Positions 11,559 through 20,581 of a DNA stretch of 64,000 nucleotides are shown in pieces. Within the stretch, counting starts at the first letter, position 1; each line of letters opens with the position of its first letter. The position numbers and the translations under genes were made by a program. The stretch spans positions 1,116,001-1,180,000 of the forward strand of contig NZ_VMBH01000001.1 in assembly GCF_007559345.1 (NCBI RefSeq), in the 5' to 3' direction. Origin of the DNA: Cardinium endosymbiont of Dermatophagoides farinae. GTDB lineage: Bacteria; Bacteroidota; Bacteroidia; Cytophagales; Amoebophilaceae. The notes under the pieces were generated by a model. The model did no database searches. It worked only from the letters and a program-made list of their open reading frames with translations, and had not been told where the DNA came from.

Positions 11559-12554
11559 CTAAAACTCCTCATCTAGCTTGAATCGTGCTTTGTCTTTATC
11601 ATGAGCGATGCTGCTCATGACCCCTGATTTTTGGTATTCACCTACTCTTTTTTCAAAGAAATTTGTTTTACCCTGTAAGGCAATCATTTCCATAAAATCA
11701 AATGGGTTGGTTACATGATAGATTTTTTTGCATCCTAGTTCCAATAGCAACCTATCGGCAACAAACTGAATATATTGGGTCATCAACGTTGCATTCATGC
11801 CAATCAGCTTAACCGGCAATGCATCCGATACAAACTCACTTTCAATCGTTACTGCATCCGCTATAATTTGGGCAACCCGTTCCTCTGGGAGCTTATTTTT
11901 GATATGCTGGTTATACAGCAAACAGGCAAAATCACAATGCAATCCTTCATCCCTGGAAATAAGCTCATTAGAAAAGGTTAATCCCGGCATTAATCCCCTT
12001 TTCTTAAGCCAAAAAATGGCACAGAAGCTACCAGAAAAGAAAATCCCTTCTACTGCTGCAAAAGCAATCAACCGCTCTGCAAAGGAACCTTTACTAATCC
12101 AGCGCAGCGCCCAATCTGCTTTTTTGCCTACCCACTCAATGGTTTCTATGGCGTTAAATAACCTATGGCGCTCTTTGGGATCTTTGACATAGGTATCGAT
12201 CAGTAAAGAATAGGCTTCAGAATGGATATTTTCAATAGCAATCTGGAATCCATAGAAAAACTTAGCCTCTGTATATTGCACTTCATTGGCAAAGTTTTGA
12301 ACCAAATTTTCATTCACAATACCATCGCTAGCGGCAAAAAAAGCAAGCACATGGGTAATAAAGTGTTTTTCATCAGATGTTAAGTTTTCCCAGTCCTTTA
12401 TATCTTGACTAAGATCAATCTCTTCTGCGGTCCAAAAACTCGCCTCTGCTTGCTTGTAAAAGCTCCAAATATCGTGATGTTCAATCGGAAACAAAACAAA
12501 TCTATTTTTATTCTCTTGCAAAAGAGGTTCATCTGCATAAGTATGGTTGCTCAT
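11559..12554 (-). CDS. nrdB: Ribonucleoside-diphosphate reductase, beta subunit (class Ia)
   Basis: Supplies the tyrosyl radical to NrdA. Residues seen in order: [10 protein letters not shown] (iron-ligand Glu), [18 protein letters not shown] (Tyr plus ExxH ligands), [31 protein letters not shown] (Glu and His ligands), and a C-terminal FKLDEEF, which fits the tail that docks into the alpha subunit. I start at the internal ATG (12554, [12 protein letters not shown]) because residues before it do not look like the family; a longer frame opens at 12623. The protein resembles the eukaryotic R2 type strongly. A long upstream gap with an inverted repeat separates it from floA, which is divergently transcribed. 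Confidence 0.93.
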   Translation of the reverse strand: MSNHTYADEPLLQENKNRFVLFPIEHHDIWSFYKQAEASFWTAEEIDLSQDIKDWENLTSDEKHFITHVLAFFAASDGIVNENLVQNFANEVQYTEAKFFYGFQIAIENIHSEAYSLLIDTYVKDPKERHRLFNAIETIEWVGKKADWALRWISKGSFAERLIAFAAVEGIFFSGSFCAIFWLKKRGLMPGLTFSNELISRDEGLHCDFACLLYNQHIKNKLPEERVAQIIADAVTIESEFVSDALPVKLIGMNATLMTQYIQFVADRLLLELGCKKIYHVTNPFDFMEMIALQGKTNFFEKRVGEYQKSGVMSSIAHDKDKARFKLDEEF

Positions 12555-12703
12555 CTGATTTTTTCGTTTTACTGGTTGGTAAGTGGCATACAATTTAAGG
12601 CCATACACTGATGTATACAACAAACTTAGCTAAATGCAACCAAAGGTTCAATACTATGCATAACTTCTCATGCGATTTACCCAATTTAAATAAATTTATT
12701 TAA

Positions 12704-12733
12704 TTGAAAATCAAATATATAATTTGATTTCAA
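12704..12733. promoter_or_regulatory. Near-perfect inverted repeat between nrdB and floA
   Basis: Arms TTGAAAATCAAAT and ATTTGATTTCAA flank a 5-base ATATA centre, with one extra A in the left arm. It sits in the roughly 460-bp gap between the divergent nrdB and floA starts, the right place for an operator. No long T-run follows, so a terminator is less likely. No NrdR-box was recognised. I see no gene in the rest of 12555-13016. Confidence 0.35.
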
Positions 12734-13016
12734 TACCTGCACCTTATGTGAACAACTTGGTTGAAGTAGATGTGTTGATTTAGCTAGGGACAGCCATAGG
12801 AAAAATGGTTTTGCGCTCCACTAGAGATAGGCTTGTAACCTTATTATTATTATAAAATAAGTTTTAGTGGTTAAACATTTTGATGATTCACAACAAAGAA
12901 TTAGACTTAAGCGCTTTACTTTCACCCGAGTGTCGGTCTAAATTTAAGCTTTAGGCGTAAGGAGTCTACTCAGCGGGGTAATTTTTAATTTGTTTGCCAT
13001 CTTTTATTCTATTATT

Positions 13017-13994
13017 ATGGTCGTTTCACAACTCTATTGCTATCTTTTGCTGATCGCTGGATGTTTTCTGTTTTTTTATTTTTTCCCAGTTGGCCTTTGG
13101 ATTACCGCTCGTTTTTCCGGCGTGAAGGTTGGCTTGTTTGAGTTGGTTTTTATGCGTATTCGTAAGGTTCCGCCTGGTATTATTGTAGATGGGCTTATAG
13201 TAGCCACGAAAGCTGGTCTTAAGCTGACCCTTATGGAGGTTGAAACCCATTATTTGGCCGGTGGTCATGTGCCATCTGTTATTAAAGCACTTATTTCTGC
13301 AGATAAAGCCAATATTAGCCTTTCTTTTAAGCAAGCTACAGCTATTGACTTAGCGGGTAGAAATATATTTGAGGCAGTGCAAATTTCTGTAAATCCCAAG
13401 GTAATCAACACGCCTTCTGTGGCCGCTGTGGCCATGGATGGGATTCAGCTTATTGCCCAAGCAAGGGTTACCGTTAGGGCCAATATTCAGCAATTGGTAG
13501 GCGGTGCTGGCGAAGAAACCATTTTGGCCCGTGTAGGGGAGGGAATTGTTACCTCTATTGGTTCTTCTGCGAGCCACAAAGAAGTATTGGCCAATCCTGA
13601 TAAAATTTCACAATTGGTATTGAATAGAGGCTTGGATGCAGGCACTGCTTTCCAGATACTTTCCATTGATATTGCTGACGTCAATGTAGGCGACAATATT
13701 GGTGCCAAACTTCAAATTGACCAAGCCAATGCTGACTTACGTGTAGCAGATGCTAAAGCAGAGGAAAAACGTGCTATGGCGGTTGCATTGGAGCAAGAAA
13801 TGAAGGCTAAATCCGAAGAGGCAAGAGCTAAGGTTATTTTAGCTGAAGCAGAAGTACCACAGGCTTTGGCATTTGCTTTAAGAAATGGCCAGTTGGGTGT
13901 GATGGACCATTATCGCATGCAAAATATAAAAGCAGATACCCAAATGCGTACAAGTATTGCAGCAGATGAGCTGCTTCCTACTAAAGGAAATTAG
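13017..13994 (+). CDS. floA: Flotillin-like protein FloA
   Basis: SPFH/band-7 family protein that organises membrane microdomains. A hydrophobic N-terminus (about residues 5-27) is followed by the SPFH core: [68 protein letters not shown] and [11 protein letters not shown] charged Ala/Glu-rich coiled coil ([20 protein letters not shown] and on) then ends in a short tail. This is the order in Bacillus FloA (UPF0365), at about the same length. The frame opens earlier with TTG at 12990, but the ATG at 13017 gives a better fit. No NfeD-type partner gene is adjacent. Confidence 0.9.
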   Translation: MVVSQLYCYLLLIAGCFLFFYFFPVGLWITARFSGVKVGLFELVFMRIRKVPPGIIVDGLIVATKAGLKLTLMEVETHYLAGGHVPSVIKALISADKANISLSFKQATAIDLAGRNIFEAVQISVNPKVINTPSVAAVAMDGIQLIAQARVTVRANIQQLVGGAGEETILARVGEGIVTSIGSSASHKEVLANPDKISQLVLNRGLDAGTAFQILSIDIADVNVGDNIGAKLQIDQANADLRVADAKAEEKRAMAVALEQEMKAKSEEARAKVILAEAEVPQALAFALRNGQLGVMDHYRMQNIKADTQMRTSIAADELLPTKGN

Positions 13995-14026
13995 TGCGTA
14001 CTTGCTATATACGATTAAAAATGACT

Positions 14027-14566
14027 TTAGCTTGTATTGTTATGGGATCTAATTTTTTGGTAAGCTTGATCCATTAATAGCCCTATACAGCACCCCAGTA
14101 TAGCACCTGAAAAGACATCTAATGGGTAGTGTACCCCGCCATATATGCGGCCATACGAAACAATAGTAGCCCACATAAAAAACAAGCCGCTGAATTTGTA
14201 TTTAGCCTTAAAAATTCGCCAAAAAAGCATTGCAAAAGCATAGGTATTGCTCGCATGAGCGGATGGGAAACCATATATTCCTTTATAAGTACCTACAAGA
14301 TGGATCTCATCCATAGCATAACAAGGTCGATATCTTGCAAAAAGTGGTTTAAGCCATGTAGCGGAACATTGATCTGAGATCACAATCGTTAAGATAAAAA
14401 GCATAACACCCTTCCAGGCCAATGCTTTTCTAATAAAAAATAGCAGCAAGATATAGAGCGGCGCCCAAAAAAAAGTACTGGTTTTCAGTGTAAAAAAAAG
14501 ATCCATAGCTGGATGGTTCCATTTATTTAATACAAGAAATAATGCTTGGTCAAGTTTATGTAGCAT
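14027..14566 (-). CDS. PAP2-family membrane phosphatase
   Basis: 179 residues with about five membrane segments and the three PAP2 motifs: KPLFARYRP (KX6RP, near residue 70), GFPSAHASN (PSGH-like; Ala replaces Gly) and GRIYGGVHYPLDV (the final SRxxxxxHxxxD motif, with Gly replacing Ser). Such proteins remove phosphates from lipid pyrophosphates. An undecaprenyl-pyrophosphate phosphatase role would fit the peptidoglycan genes in the window, but a phosphatidylglycerophosphate phosphatase or lipid A phosphatase cannot be excluded. It converges with floA, 32 bases apart. Confidence 0.85.
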   Translation of the reverse strand: MLHKLDQALFLVLNKWNHPAMDLFFTLKTSTFFWAPLYILLLFFIRKALAWKGVMLFILTIVISDQCSATWLKPLFARYRPCYAMDEIHLVGTYKGIYGFPSAHASNTYAFAMLFWRIFKAKYKFSGLFFMWATIVSYGRIYGGVHYPLDVFSGAILGCCIGLLMDQAYQKIRSHNNTS

Positions 14567-14787
14567 GGCTGGCGTTATAGGGTAGATGGTTTAAAACAAT
14601 TTGGCATAACGCTATGGCACATTTTATCATGAAATTTGAAGTAGCGTTTGAATAAACTGCTGGCAATTTATACAACCTTACACAAAGACCCGAAAGACCC
14701 TAAAAATGCCACGTTAAATATATTTGTTTTTATCATTTAAAATAGCTAGCATGGCCTTTGCTACAGCTAGAATTTGCTTTTTATTTT

Positions 14788-16239
14788 ATGCATCTATCCA
14801 TGACATCCTTGTATATACCACTTTTGATGGTAGTGACCTTTTTATTACTTGAATGGCTTTTTATATCTTATTTTTCCATCACCCCCACTACATTTCGCGA
14901 CTATGTTGTAAGCACTAAGCGGCATGATACGCCGCTTTTGGTCTATATTATATTATTTACTTTCTTGGAAAGTGGATTAATAGTACGTACGATACAGCAA
15001 GTGCATAACCTTGGGCTCCCTTGGATCATTTTCGAGTTTTTAAGCAGTTGCATGCCTTTCTGGATCATTAGTTGCTTAGCGCTACGCATGGCTCCGTTTA
15101 TGGATAACCTATCTATGTCCGAGACAATAGGAAGCATGTATGGTAGGTATCCAATGCTCATTATATCGCTATCCAATATTTGTTGCTCCATTGTGGTTAT
15201 TGCCATTCAAATGAATATCATCTCTTTAGCCATTAGCATCTGTTTAGATTGGGTGCACCCAAATATAATTACTTTTTTAACCATTTTACTCCTTGCATCC
15301 TATACCGTCGTTGGCCGAATGCGTGTTTTTAGCCTAACAAATATTGCGCAGCTAGCTGCTTTTTTAATCACTCCTTTGATTTTGTCTTGTTGGATATCTA
15401 TGCGTATTGATCAATCCCTACTGGAACTCTTTCGTAGATTATTTACCAGTCAAGAAAAAATTCATTTCAGTAGCCTATGCCACTCAGACTTTAACCCACC
15501 AGCAATCCTATCATTATTTCTAGCTAATTTGGTCTCCTGTATACAGCCCTTGATTATACAGAAAGTGTATATGTCTTCTGATCACTTCCAAGCGCGCACG
15601 GTCTTCTTCTATACTGGTATTTTTGGAGTGATTATCAAGTTTTTTATTTTATTATTTGGTGTGATTGTCCTTGCGGCTGCTCCCCAGTTGCCTTTAACAG
15701 AAATTTGGAGCTATATCCTAACAGATATGCCACCTGCTTTAAAAGGCTTTGTGGCGATTAGTCTACTTGCTGTAGCGATCTCTGTAGCTGATATTTACTT
15801 AAATACCGCTTCTGTTATGTTTAGTCATGATATAATAGAAGGTCTGATGGGTCAGAAAGGGATCCTTTATCGCTATCAGATTCGGCTCGCTAAGTTAACA
15901 GCCTTACTGATGGGCCTGGTTGCTATATTACTTAGTTCCTACTGTGATGATTTAATGGAGTTGTGTAAATTATATTTTGATTGTTTTATACCTGTGGCCA
16001 CAGCGCCCTTTATTTTAGCTGTTTTAGGTTTTCGCGGTACTTCCCGAACGATTTTGATCGGTATGGTTACAGGTATATTGGCCATTTGGAGCTGGAATAA
16101 ATGGATAGAGCCTATTACAACTATCAATGGTGCTTTTCCTAGTATGGTAGCCAATTGCCTGGCTATAGTAGCTGCACACTATTTATGCGCACGACCAAAA
16201 AAACAGGTCAAGGTTGACCCTGAGCGCCAAACAAACTAA
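14788..16239 (+). CDS. Sodium/solute symporter family protein, diverged
   Basis: About 484 residues with some 12-13 membrane helices. It is paralogous to the protein at 60549-62072 (shared MAPFMDNLSMSETIGSMYGRY versus MGPFMTHFSIAETIGSVYGKY, and similar throughout). The family signature GGxRAVxxTDxxQ is degraded to GRMRVFSLTNIAQ, and the conserved MSTxDSxLxTAS stretch in helix 8 is ISVADIYLNTAS, so sodium coupling may be changed. The start is uncertain: ATG at 14788 or 14800, or TTG at 14758. I chose the first ATG. The substrate is unknown. A repeat element follows the stop. Confidence 0.75.
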   Translation: MHLSMTSLYIPLLMVVTFLLLEWLFISYFSITPTTFRDYVVSTKRHDTPLLVYIILFTFLESGLIVRTIQQVHNLGLPWIIFEFLSSCMPFWIISCLALRMAPFMDNLSMSETIGSMYGRYPMLIISLSNICCSIVVIAIQMNIISLAISICLDWVHPNIITFLTILLLASYTVVGRMRVFSLTNIAQLAAFLITPLILSCWISMRIDQSLLELFRRLFTSQEKIHFSSLCHSDFNPPAILSLFLANLVSCIQPLIIQKVYMSSDHFQARTVFFYTGIFGVIIKFFILLFGVIVLAAAPQLPLTEIWSYILTDMPPALKGFVAISLLAVAISVADIYLNTASVMFSHDIIEGLMGQKGILYRYQIRLAKLTALLMGLVAILLSSYCDDLMELCKLYFDCFIPVATAPFILAVLGFRGTSRTILIGMVTGILAIWSWNKWIEPITTINGAFPSMVANCLAIVAAHYLCARPKKQVKVDPERQTN

Positions 16240-16247
16240 AACCTATT

Positions 16248-16389
16248 AGACCTTCTGGAAAACCTATTTCTAATGGCAATTTTGGTGTCGAAGCTTGTCT
16301 ATGCTCCTCAAATACATTTAGTATGCTGCGGTGCTCGACTGCGCTTCTTCTAAAAACTGCTGATCACAAATAGGTTTTCCAGAAGGTCT
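16248..16389 (-). repeat. MITE-like element with 3-bp flanking repeat
   Basis: Full 142-bp copy of the long subtype. Ends are AGACCTTCTGGAAAACCTAT and ATAGGTTTTCCAGAAGGTCT, perfect inverted repeats. ATT precedes and ATT follows it, a likely target duplication. It lies between the symporter and trmD 3' ends. Confidence 0.9.
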
Positions 16390-16396
16390 ATTGTAT

Positions 16397-17080
16397 CTAT
16401 TCAGCATTTTCGAGCAGATGTGGTCTTCTTTTTTGCGTTCTAGCTACTGTTTCTTGTTGCATCCACTCCTCGATAGCTTTGTGGTTACCAGAGCATAATA
16501 CATCTGGAACCTTGTTACCCTCAAAATTATAAGGTCGTGTATAAGCAGGTGGCGCTACCAATCCATCTTGAAAAGAGTCTGTTAGTGCAGAAGAAGCATC
16601 CGATATCACACCTGGTATCACCCGAGCCATAGCATCTGCCAAGATAAGCGCAGGTAACTCTCCCCCAGAGAGCACATAATCTCCAATGCTGATTTCTAGG
16701 GTAATAAAATGTTCACGTATGCGTTCATCTATGCCTTTATAATGGCCACACAATAGGATCAGATGCCTCTTGAGCGAACATTTATTCACCAAATCTTGAT
16801 GCAGTAGCTCACCATCTGGGGCCAGATATATGATTTCATCATAGCTTCTTTCTTTTTGAAGGGCTCTAATGCAATTGGCAATCGGCTCTGCCATTAACAA
16901 CATGCCTGAAGATCCACCATAAGGTGTGTCATCAATTTTACCATGTTTATATGGTGAATAATCACGTAAGTTATGTATGTAAATCGAAAGCAGCTGCTGT
17001 TTTATCGCTCTTTGAAAGATAAAATGTTTAATTGGACTCTCAAAAAACTGAGGGCAACAGGTTATAATATCAAGTCTCAT
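16397..17080 (-). CDS. trmD: tRNA (guanine-N1)-methyltransferase TrmD
   Basis: Methylates G37 of tRNAs with S-adenosylmethionine. 227 residues, the usual size. The N-terminus MRLDIITCCPQFFESP, the YGGSSGMLLMAEP loop, LLCGHYKGIDERI and ISIGDYVLSGGELPALILAD are the SPOUT-class trefoil-knot motifs. The C-terminal part (PAYTRPYNFEGNKVPDVLCSGNH) is the tRNA-binding domain. rimM, rpsP and rplS, its usual partners, are absent here. A tRNA-Met gene lies just upstream on the same strand. Confidence 0.95.
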   Translation of the reverse strand: MRLDIITCCPQFFESPIKHFIFQRAIKQQLLSIYIHNLRDYSPYKHGKIDDTPYGGSSGMLLMAEPIANCIRALQKERSYDEIIYLAPDGELLHQDLVNKCSLKRHLILLCGHYKGIDERIREHFITLEISIGDYVLSGGELPALILADAMARVIPGVISDASSALTDSFQDGLVAPPAYTRPYNFEGNKVPDVLCSGNHKAIEEWMQQETVARTQKRRPHLLENAE

Positions 17081-17120
17081 CCAGGCAGGAAAAACACTTC
17101 GTTAAAGATAGCCAGGTATG

Positions 17121-17195
17121 TAGCGAGGAGGGGAATTGAACCCCCGACCTTCGGGTTATGAATCCGACGCTCTAAACCGCCTGAGCTACCTCGCC
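17121..17195 (-). tRNA. tRNA-Met (anticodon CAT)
   Basis: The minus strand folds as a tRNA: acceptor GGCGAGG with CCTCGCT, D-arm AGCTCAGG..GAGC, anticodon stem TCGGA/CCCGA around loop TTCATAA, T-arm GGGGG with loop TTCAATT. The anticodon is CAT; the G1-U72 pair and D-loop suggest an elongator-type tRNA, but tRNA-Ile2 with a modified C cannot be excluded. No CCA is encoded. Confidence 0.9.
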
Positions 17196-17229
17196 GTACA
17201 TTGCGTTTATCTAGTATAGTAGTTAAATT

Positions 17230-17357
17230 AGACCGCATTTAGAAGCGATTTTTAATCGTAACTGTGCTCCACAAAATAGATCTTGCCGATTTTATAAGGG
17301 GGCAACTGCACTTTCCTTAAAACTTACTTAACATAAATAAGTTTTCGAAAGCGGTCT
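17230..17357. repeat. MITE-like element, diverged copy with ATT flanks
   Basis: Left end AGACCGCATTTAGAAGCGAT, right end TTTTCGAAAGCGGTCT. The ends match the variant end of the copy at 24493-24625 (AGACCGC..AAGCGATTT on its minus strand). ATT lies on both sides, as at 16248 and 35134. The core is largely unlike the other copies, so this is old or a sub-family. It lies just upstream of the LptF/G gene. Confidence 0.55.
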
Positions 17358-17401
17358 ATTGTTCCTATATTTACGGTAAATTTAGGGACAAATTTATAAA
17401 A

Positions 17402-18961
17402 ATGAGCAATATCGCTATCAAAAAAATTGACAAACTACTATTACGCACCTTTATACCAACTTTTGTTCTATTACTTGCACTGGTATTATTTATAATGGTG
17501 ATACAAAGTTTTTTCCTCCTATTTAGCAATATTGCAGGTAAAGAATTGGGGATCGCCATCTACACAAAATTGTTGTTTTACTTATCTCTCAGCGTATTTC
17601 GTGATGCTTTTCCTATTGCCATTCTAATAACTTCTTTGATTGTTTTTGGTAATCTTTCTGAAAGCTTTGAATTAACGGCTATGCGTTCTGTAGGTCTTTC
17701 ACTACAACGTACCCTACGGTTGCCTTTTATTTTTATTCTTTTTTTAAGCGGTGGCCTCTTTTATTTTCAGGATTATGTTCATCCAAATAGCAAGCCTAAA
17801 CTATTTTCTTTAGTAGAAGATATCTGCCAAAAAAAATCTGATTTGTTTATTCAACAAGGTGTTTTTTGCAACAATATACCAGGATATAGTATTCGGGTAG
17901 ATAAAAAACTTAGCGATAGTGAACATATGGAAGGGATTATTGTCTATGATTATACTAAAAGGCATGGAAAGGTTTTTGTAACCATTGCCCAGAAGGGTAG
18001 GTTGTATACGCTACCGAATGAAGGGTATTTGGTCATGGAGTTTACCAATGGACATAATTATATGGAGCCTTTGCCCGCTAAAAGCAGTGAGGCTAAGTCT
18101 AATCAAGAATTATCGTTCTATAGAAATAGTTTTTCAAGTCAAAAGCTAAGGATTAATTTAGACGCACTCAAGCTTGGTAGCACAAATGCTAAATTTGCAT
18201 ATGATCCAAGGACAAGAACCCGCCCGCACTTAGAAAAAATGATTCAAGAAAGACAACAAGAACTCCTCAATCAGGAAAAAAGTAGCAAAGCGTTGTTGGC
18301 TCAAGAGACCATTCGTTACAATGCTATAGAAGCGCCTAGTGTGGAATTGAATGGCGATACAGTGGAAGAACTGGCATCATCTGCCCAAGAAGTAGCCAAA
18401 GAGGCTGATTTTATACTATTTAGAGATCAGCTTATAGAAAGAAAATCTGATTCGAATACAGAGCGTCATGCCCAACCATATAGCCATACCTTACAAAGAC
18501 AAGTTGTTCGAGACGCCTTGAGGAATATAAGAAAAATAAAAAATAGCTTAATGGCTCAAAAAGGTGACGAAGACTTATTGCATAAAATATTAAATGAAAC
18601 CTTATATGAAAAAAAACATCGCCTTGCAGTAACCGTGCGGTGTGTCATTATGTTTTTACTAGCAGCGCCCTTAGGCTGCATGATCAGAAGGGGTGGATTT
18701 GGCGTATCTGTAGGTATCAGTTTTCTTTTTATACTGCTGGAGTATATTCTTTCTATACTGGGCAAAGATTTCGCTACAGAAGGTAGCATCTCTACCTTTA
18801 TGGGTGCTTGGCTTCCTAATTTTATACTGTTTCCTTTTTGTTGCTTCTTTTTAGTAAAGGCCCAGCAGGGTAGAGGATTATCTTCAACCGATTGGTATGT
18901 TTTTTATATAAAGATTAAGCAAATCATTAAGCGAAAGATTAGTACAGTATCAAGAGTATAA
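17402..18961 (+). CDS. LptF/LptG-family permease
   Basis: Inner-membrane half of the ABC exporter that passes lipopolysaccharide to the periplasmic bridge. Three N-terminal membrane helices (residues 15-115, including FRDAFPIAILITSLIVFGNLS and ELTAMRSVGLS) and three C-terminal helices (after VTVRCVIMFLLAAPLGCMIRRGG) frame a long periplasmic region. At 519 residues it exceeds the proteobacterial proteins by about 150. The excess is a charged, coiled-coil-prone insert near residues 270-395 of the kind seen in Bacteroidota. Which of LptF or LptG it is cannot be settled. No second copy or lptB lies in the window. Confidence 0.85.
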   Translation: MSNIAIKKIDKLLLRTFIPTFVLLLALVLFIMVIQSFFLLFSNIAGKELGIAIYTKLLFYLSLSVFRDAFPIAILITSLIVFGNLSESFELTAMRSVGLSLQRTLRLPFIFILFLSGGLFYFQDYVHPNSKPKLFSLVEDICQKKSDLFIQQGVFCNNIPGYSIRVDKKLSDSEHMEGIIVYDYTKRHGKVFVTIAQKGRLYTLPNEGYLVMEFTNGHNYMEPLPAKSSEAKSNQELSFYRNSFSSQKLRINLDALKLGSTNAKFAYDPRTRTRPHLEKMIQERQQELLNQEKSSKALLAQETIRYNAIEAPSVELNGDTVEELASSAQEVAKEADFILFRDQLIERKSDSNTERHAQPYSHTLQRQVVRDALRNIRKIKNSLMAQKGDEDLLHKILNETLYEKKHRLAVTVRCVIMFLLAAPLGCMIRRGGFGVSVGISFLFILLEYILSILGKDFATEGSISTFMGAWLPNFILFPFCCFFLVKAQQGRGLSSTDWYVFYIKIKQIIKRKISTVSRV

Positions 18962-19175
18962 CCACATTTATCCATTTACTCAATACAGTCCACTTGGACG
19001 TTTAGAATTTTTTTAATACAAAACAATCCTAACTTCCATTAAAATACGGTATTTTATTTAAATTACGTTTCACAATATTGATACAACATATGCGCATTTT
19101 ATGGGCAGTTGTATTGGCATTTTTGATAAAAAATGGTATTTTCTCTATATTTAATAGCTATTTAATATTACATGC

Positions 19176-19664
19176 ATGGAACAACTCACAGAAAAGCATA
19201 AAGGAAAAATAGTTGAGGCAGCTATTAAAGAAACTGGCTACCAGATGAAAGCGGTAGCTAAAAGGTTAGGTATTGCACGCAATACCCTTTATACTAAATT
19301 GAGAGAGGCAGACTTGGACGATGCGTTCATTATACATATTAGTAACATCATACACTATGATTTTTCTAAGAATTTGCCAGAGGTATATGAAAGGGCTGCA
19401 TCCAAGTTTGAAGACAATCCTGAACGTTTTTATTTAGATAAGTCTGGGGAGCCTGGTGCATCTAATGAGCTGCCGCACTATAGTTATGGATACAAAAACC
19501 TATATTTTGCTGAATTACAAACGTTAAGCACAAAATATTTGAAACTTATGGAAGATTACCATAAGCTTTTGAAGGCTTTAATACTTCTAGCCAACACGAA
19601 TGAATTAACAGGTATTAAGAAAGAGATTATAGAATTACTACAAAATGAAAAAAAAGAAGATTAA
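19176..19664 (+). CDS. Small Fis-type HTH protein, first of tandem pair
   Basis: 162 residues. The first 50 (KHKGKIVEAAIKETGYQMKA, then VAKRLGIARNTLYTKLREA) fit the Fis/NtrC C-terminal helix-turn-helix (HTH_8), here at the N-terminus. The middle IIHYDFSKNLPEVYER and a C-terminal heptad-like stretch (LSTKYLKLMEDYHKLLKALI) recur in the next gene, so the two are paralogues. I infer a DNA-binding dimeric regulator; the target is unknown. The region before the start is very A+T-rich, and nothing else is seen in the gap from 18962. A candidate terminator follows. Confidence 0.75.
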   Translation: MEQLTEKHKGKIVEAAIKETGYQMKAVAKRLGIARNTLYTKLREADLDDAFIIHISNIIHYDFSKNLPEVYERAASKFEDNPERFYLDKSGEPGASNELPHYSYGYKNLYFAELQTLSTKYLKLMEDYHKLLKALILLANTNELTGIKKEIIELLQNEKKED

Positions 19665-19724
19665 AATAGATGATAGCCTATTTTAAAAACGCTATAGCAG
19701 GGTAAAATGCTCATGTAAAATTTT

Positions 19725-19746
19725 CCTTCCAAAGGAGGGCTTTTAT
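19725..19746 (+). terminator. Candidate intrinsic terminator after first HTH gene
   Basis: CCTTCC, loop AAA, GGAGGG, then C and TTTT. The stem is 6 bp with one T-G pair. It lies 60 bases after the stop of the 19176 gene and would separate the two HTH genes into different transcripts. The stem is short, so this is tentative. No gene is seen in 19665-20014. Confidence 0.45.
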
Positions 19747-20014
19747 AGTTGCTTTTATAAATAATGCCACCCATTTCCTTCTGTAACAGGCTTTTTACTA
19801 TGATTGGTTGAATAAGCAATGACCTTTTTGTACTGTAATGTTTTGAATTTTGGCTTAAAGCAATAACTTTAATTGAATAAGTTATATTTTTGTTATGTTA
19901 GTACATTTAACAATCTTTGTGTAACATATGTTATATGTAGCCAATAGCTATATTAACATATTAAAGCAAGTATGGTATTTTTTTGTTTTATTCGCAGTCA
20001 TTTATACTCCAATC

Positions 20015-20479
20015 ATGGAACAACATAAAGGAAAAATAGTCGAAGCAGCTATTAAGAAGAGTGGGTTTCGAATGAAAATATTGGCTAAAAAGCTAGGTAT
20101 TGCCCGTAATACACTTTACATTAGGCTAAAAGAAGCAGATGTAAAAGACTCGTTTATTATAGAGGTTGGAAAAATTATACACTATGATTTTTCCAATGAT
20201 TTTCCAGACATATATCGAAAAAATGAAGTACAAGATCATATTGAGCCCCCTGATTATAAATTTAAAGGCAATGTGGCTAGGCTCATTGATGAATCAAATG
20301 CCCTTATAAGAGATTCAAATCTTGTTAAGTTAGAAGCATTAAATAAAAAGTATTTGAGGCTGATGGAAGATTACAATAAACTTTTGAAAGTTTTGATTCT
20401 TTTAGCTAACGATAACGATGTAATGAACATCAAACAGGATATTATCCAATTCCTAAAAAGTGATGCGCAAGAAAGCTAG
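20015..20479 (+). CDS. Small Fis-type HTH protein, second of tandem pair
   Basis: About 154 residues from the ATG at 20015 (MEQHKGKIVEAAIKKSG), chosen because it matches the start of the 19176 paralogue; the frame opens earlier at 19928. Same plan: HTH_8-like N-terminus (LAKKLGIARNTLYIRLKEA), IIHYDFSNDFPDIYRK, then a C-terminal coiled-coil-like segment (LNKKYLRLMEDYNKLLKVLI). The two differ most in the middle, which suggests separate partners or operators. It ends about 100 bases before a broken ATPase/nuclease gene on the same strand and may regulate it. Confidence 0.75.
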   Translation: MEQHKGKIVEAAIKKSGFRMKILAKKLGIARNTLYIRLKEADVKDSFIIEVGKIIHYDFSNDFPDIYRKNEVQDHIEPPDYKFKGNVARLIDESNALIRDSNLVKLEALNKKYLRLMEDYNKLLKVLILLANDNDVMNIKQDIIQFLKSDAQES

Positions 20480-20581
20480 AACGATCCATTGAGTCATATG
20501 CCACTACTACTCCAAAGCAAAAAAATGGGTCACTTGGAAAAAGCTTTTTAAAAAGCATCATCAACCTTACATCTTCTAGTC

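Noticed and set aside
12990-13016. TTG start for floA
   Set aside because: The extra nine residues are not seen in FloA relatives and an ATG follows at 13017.
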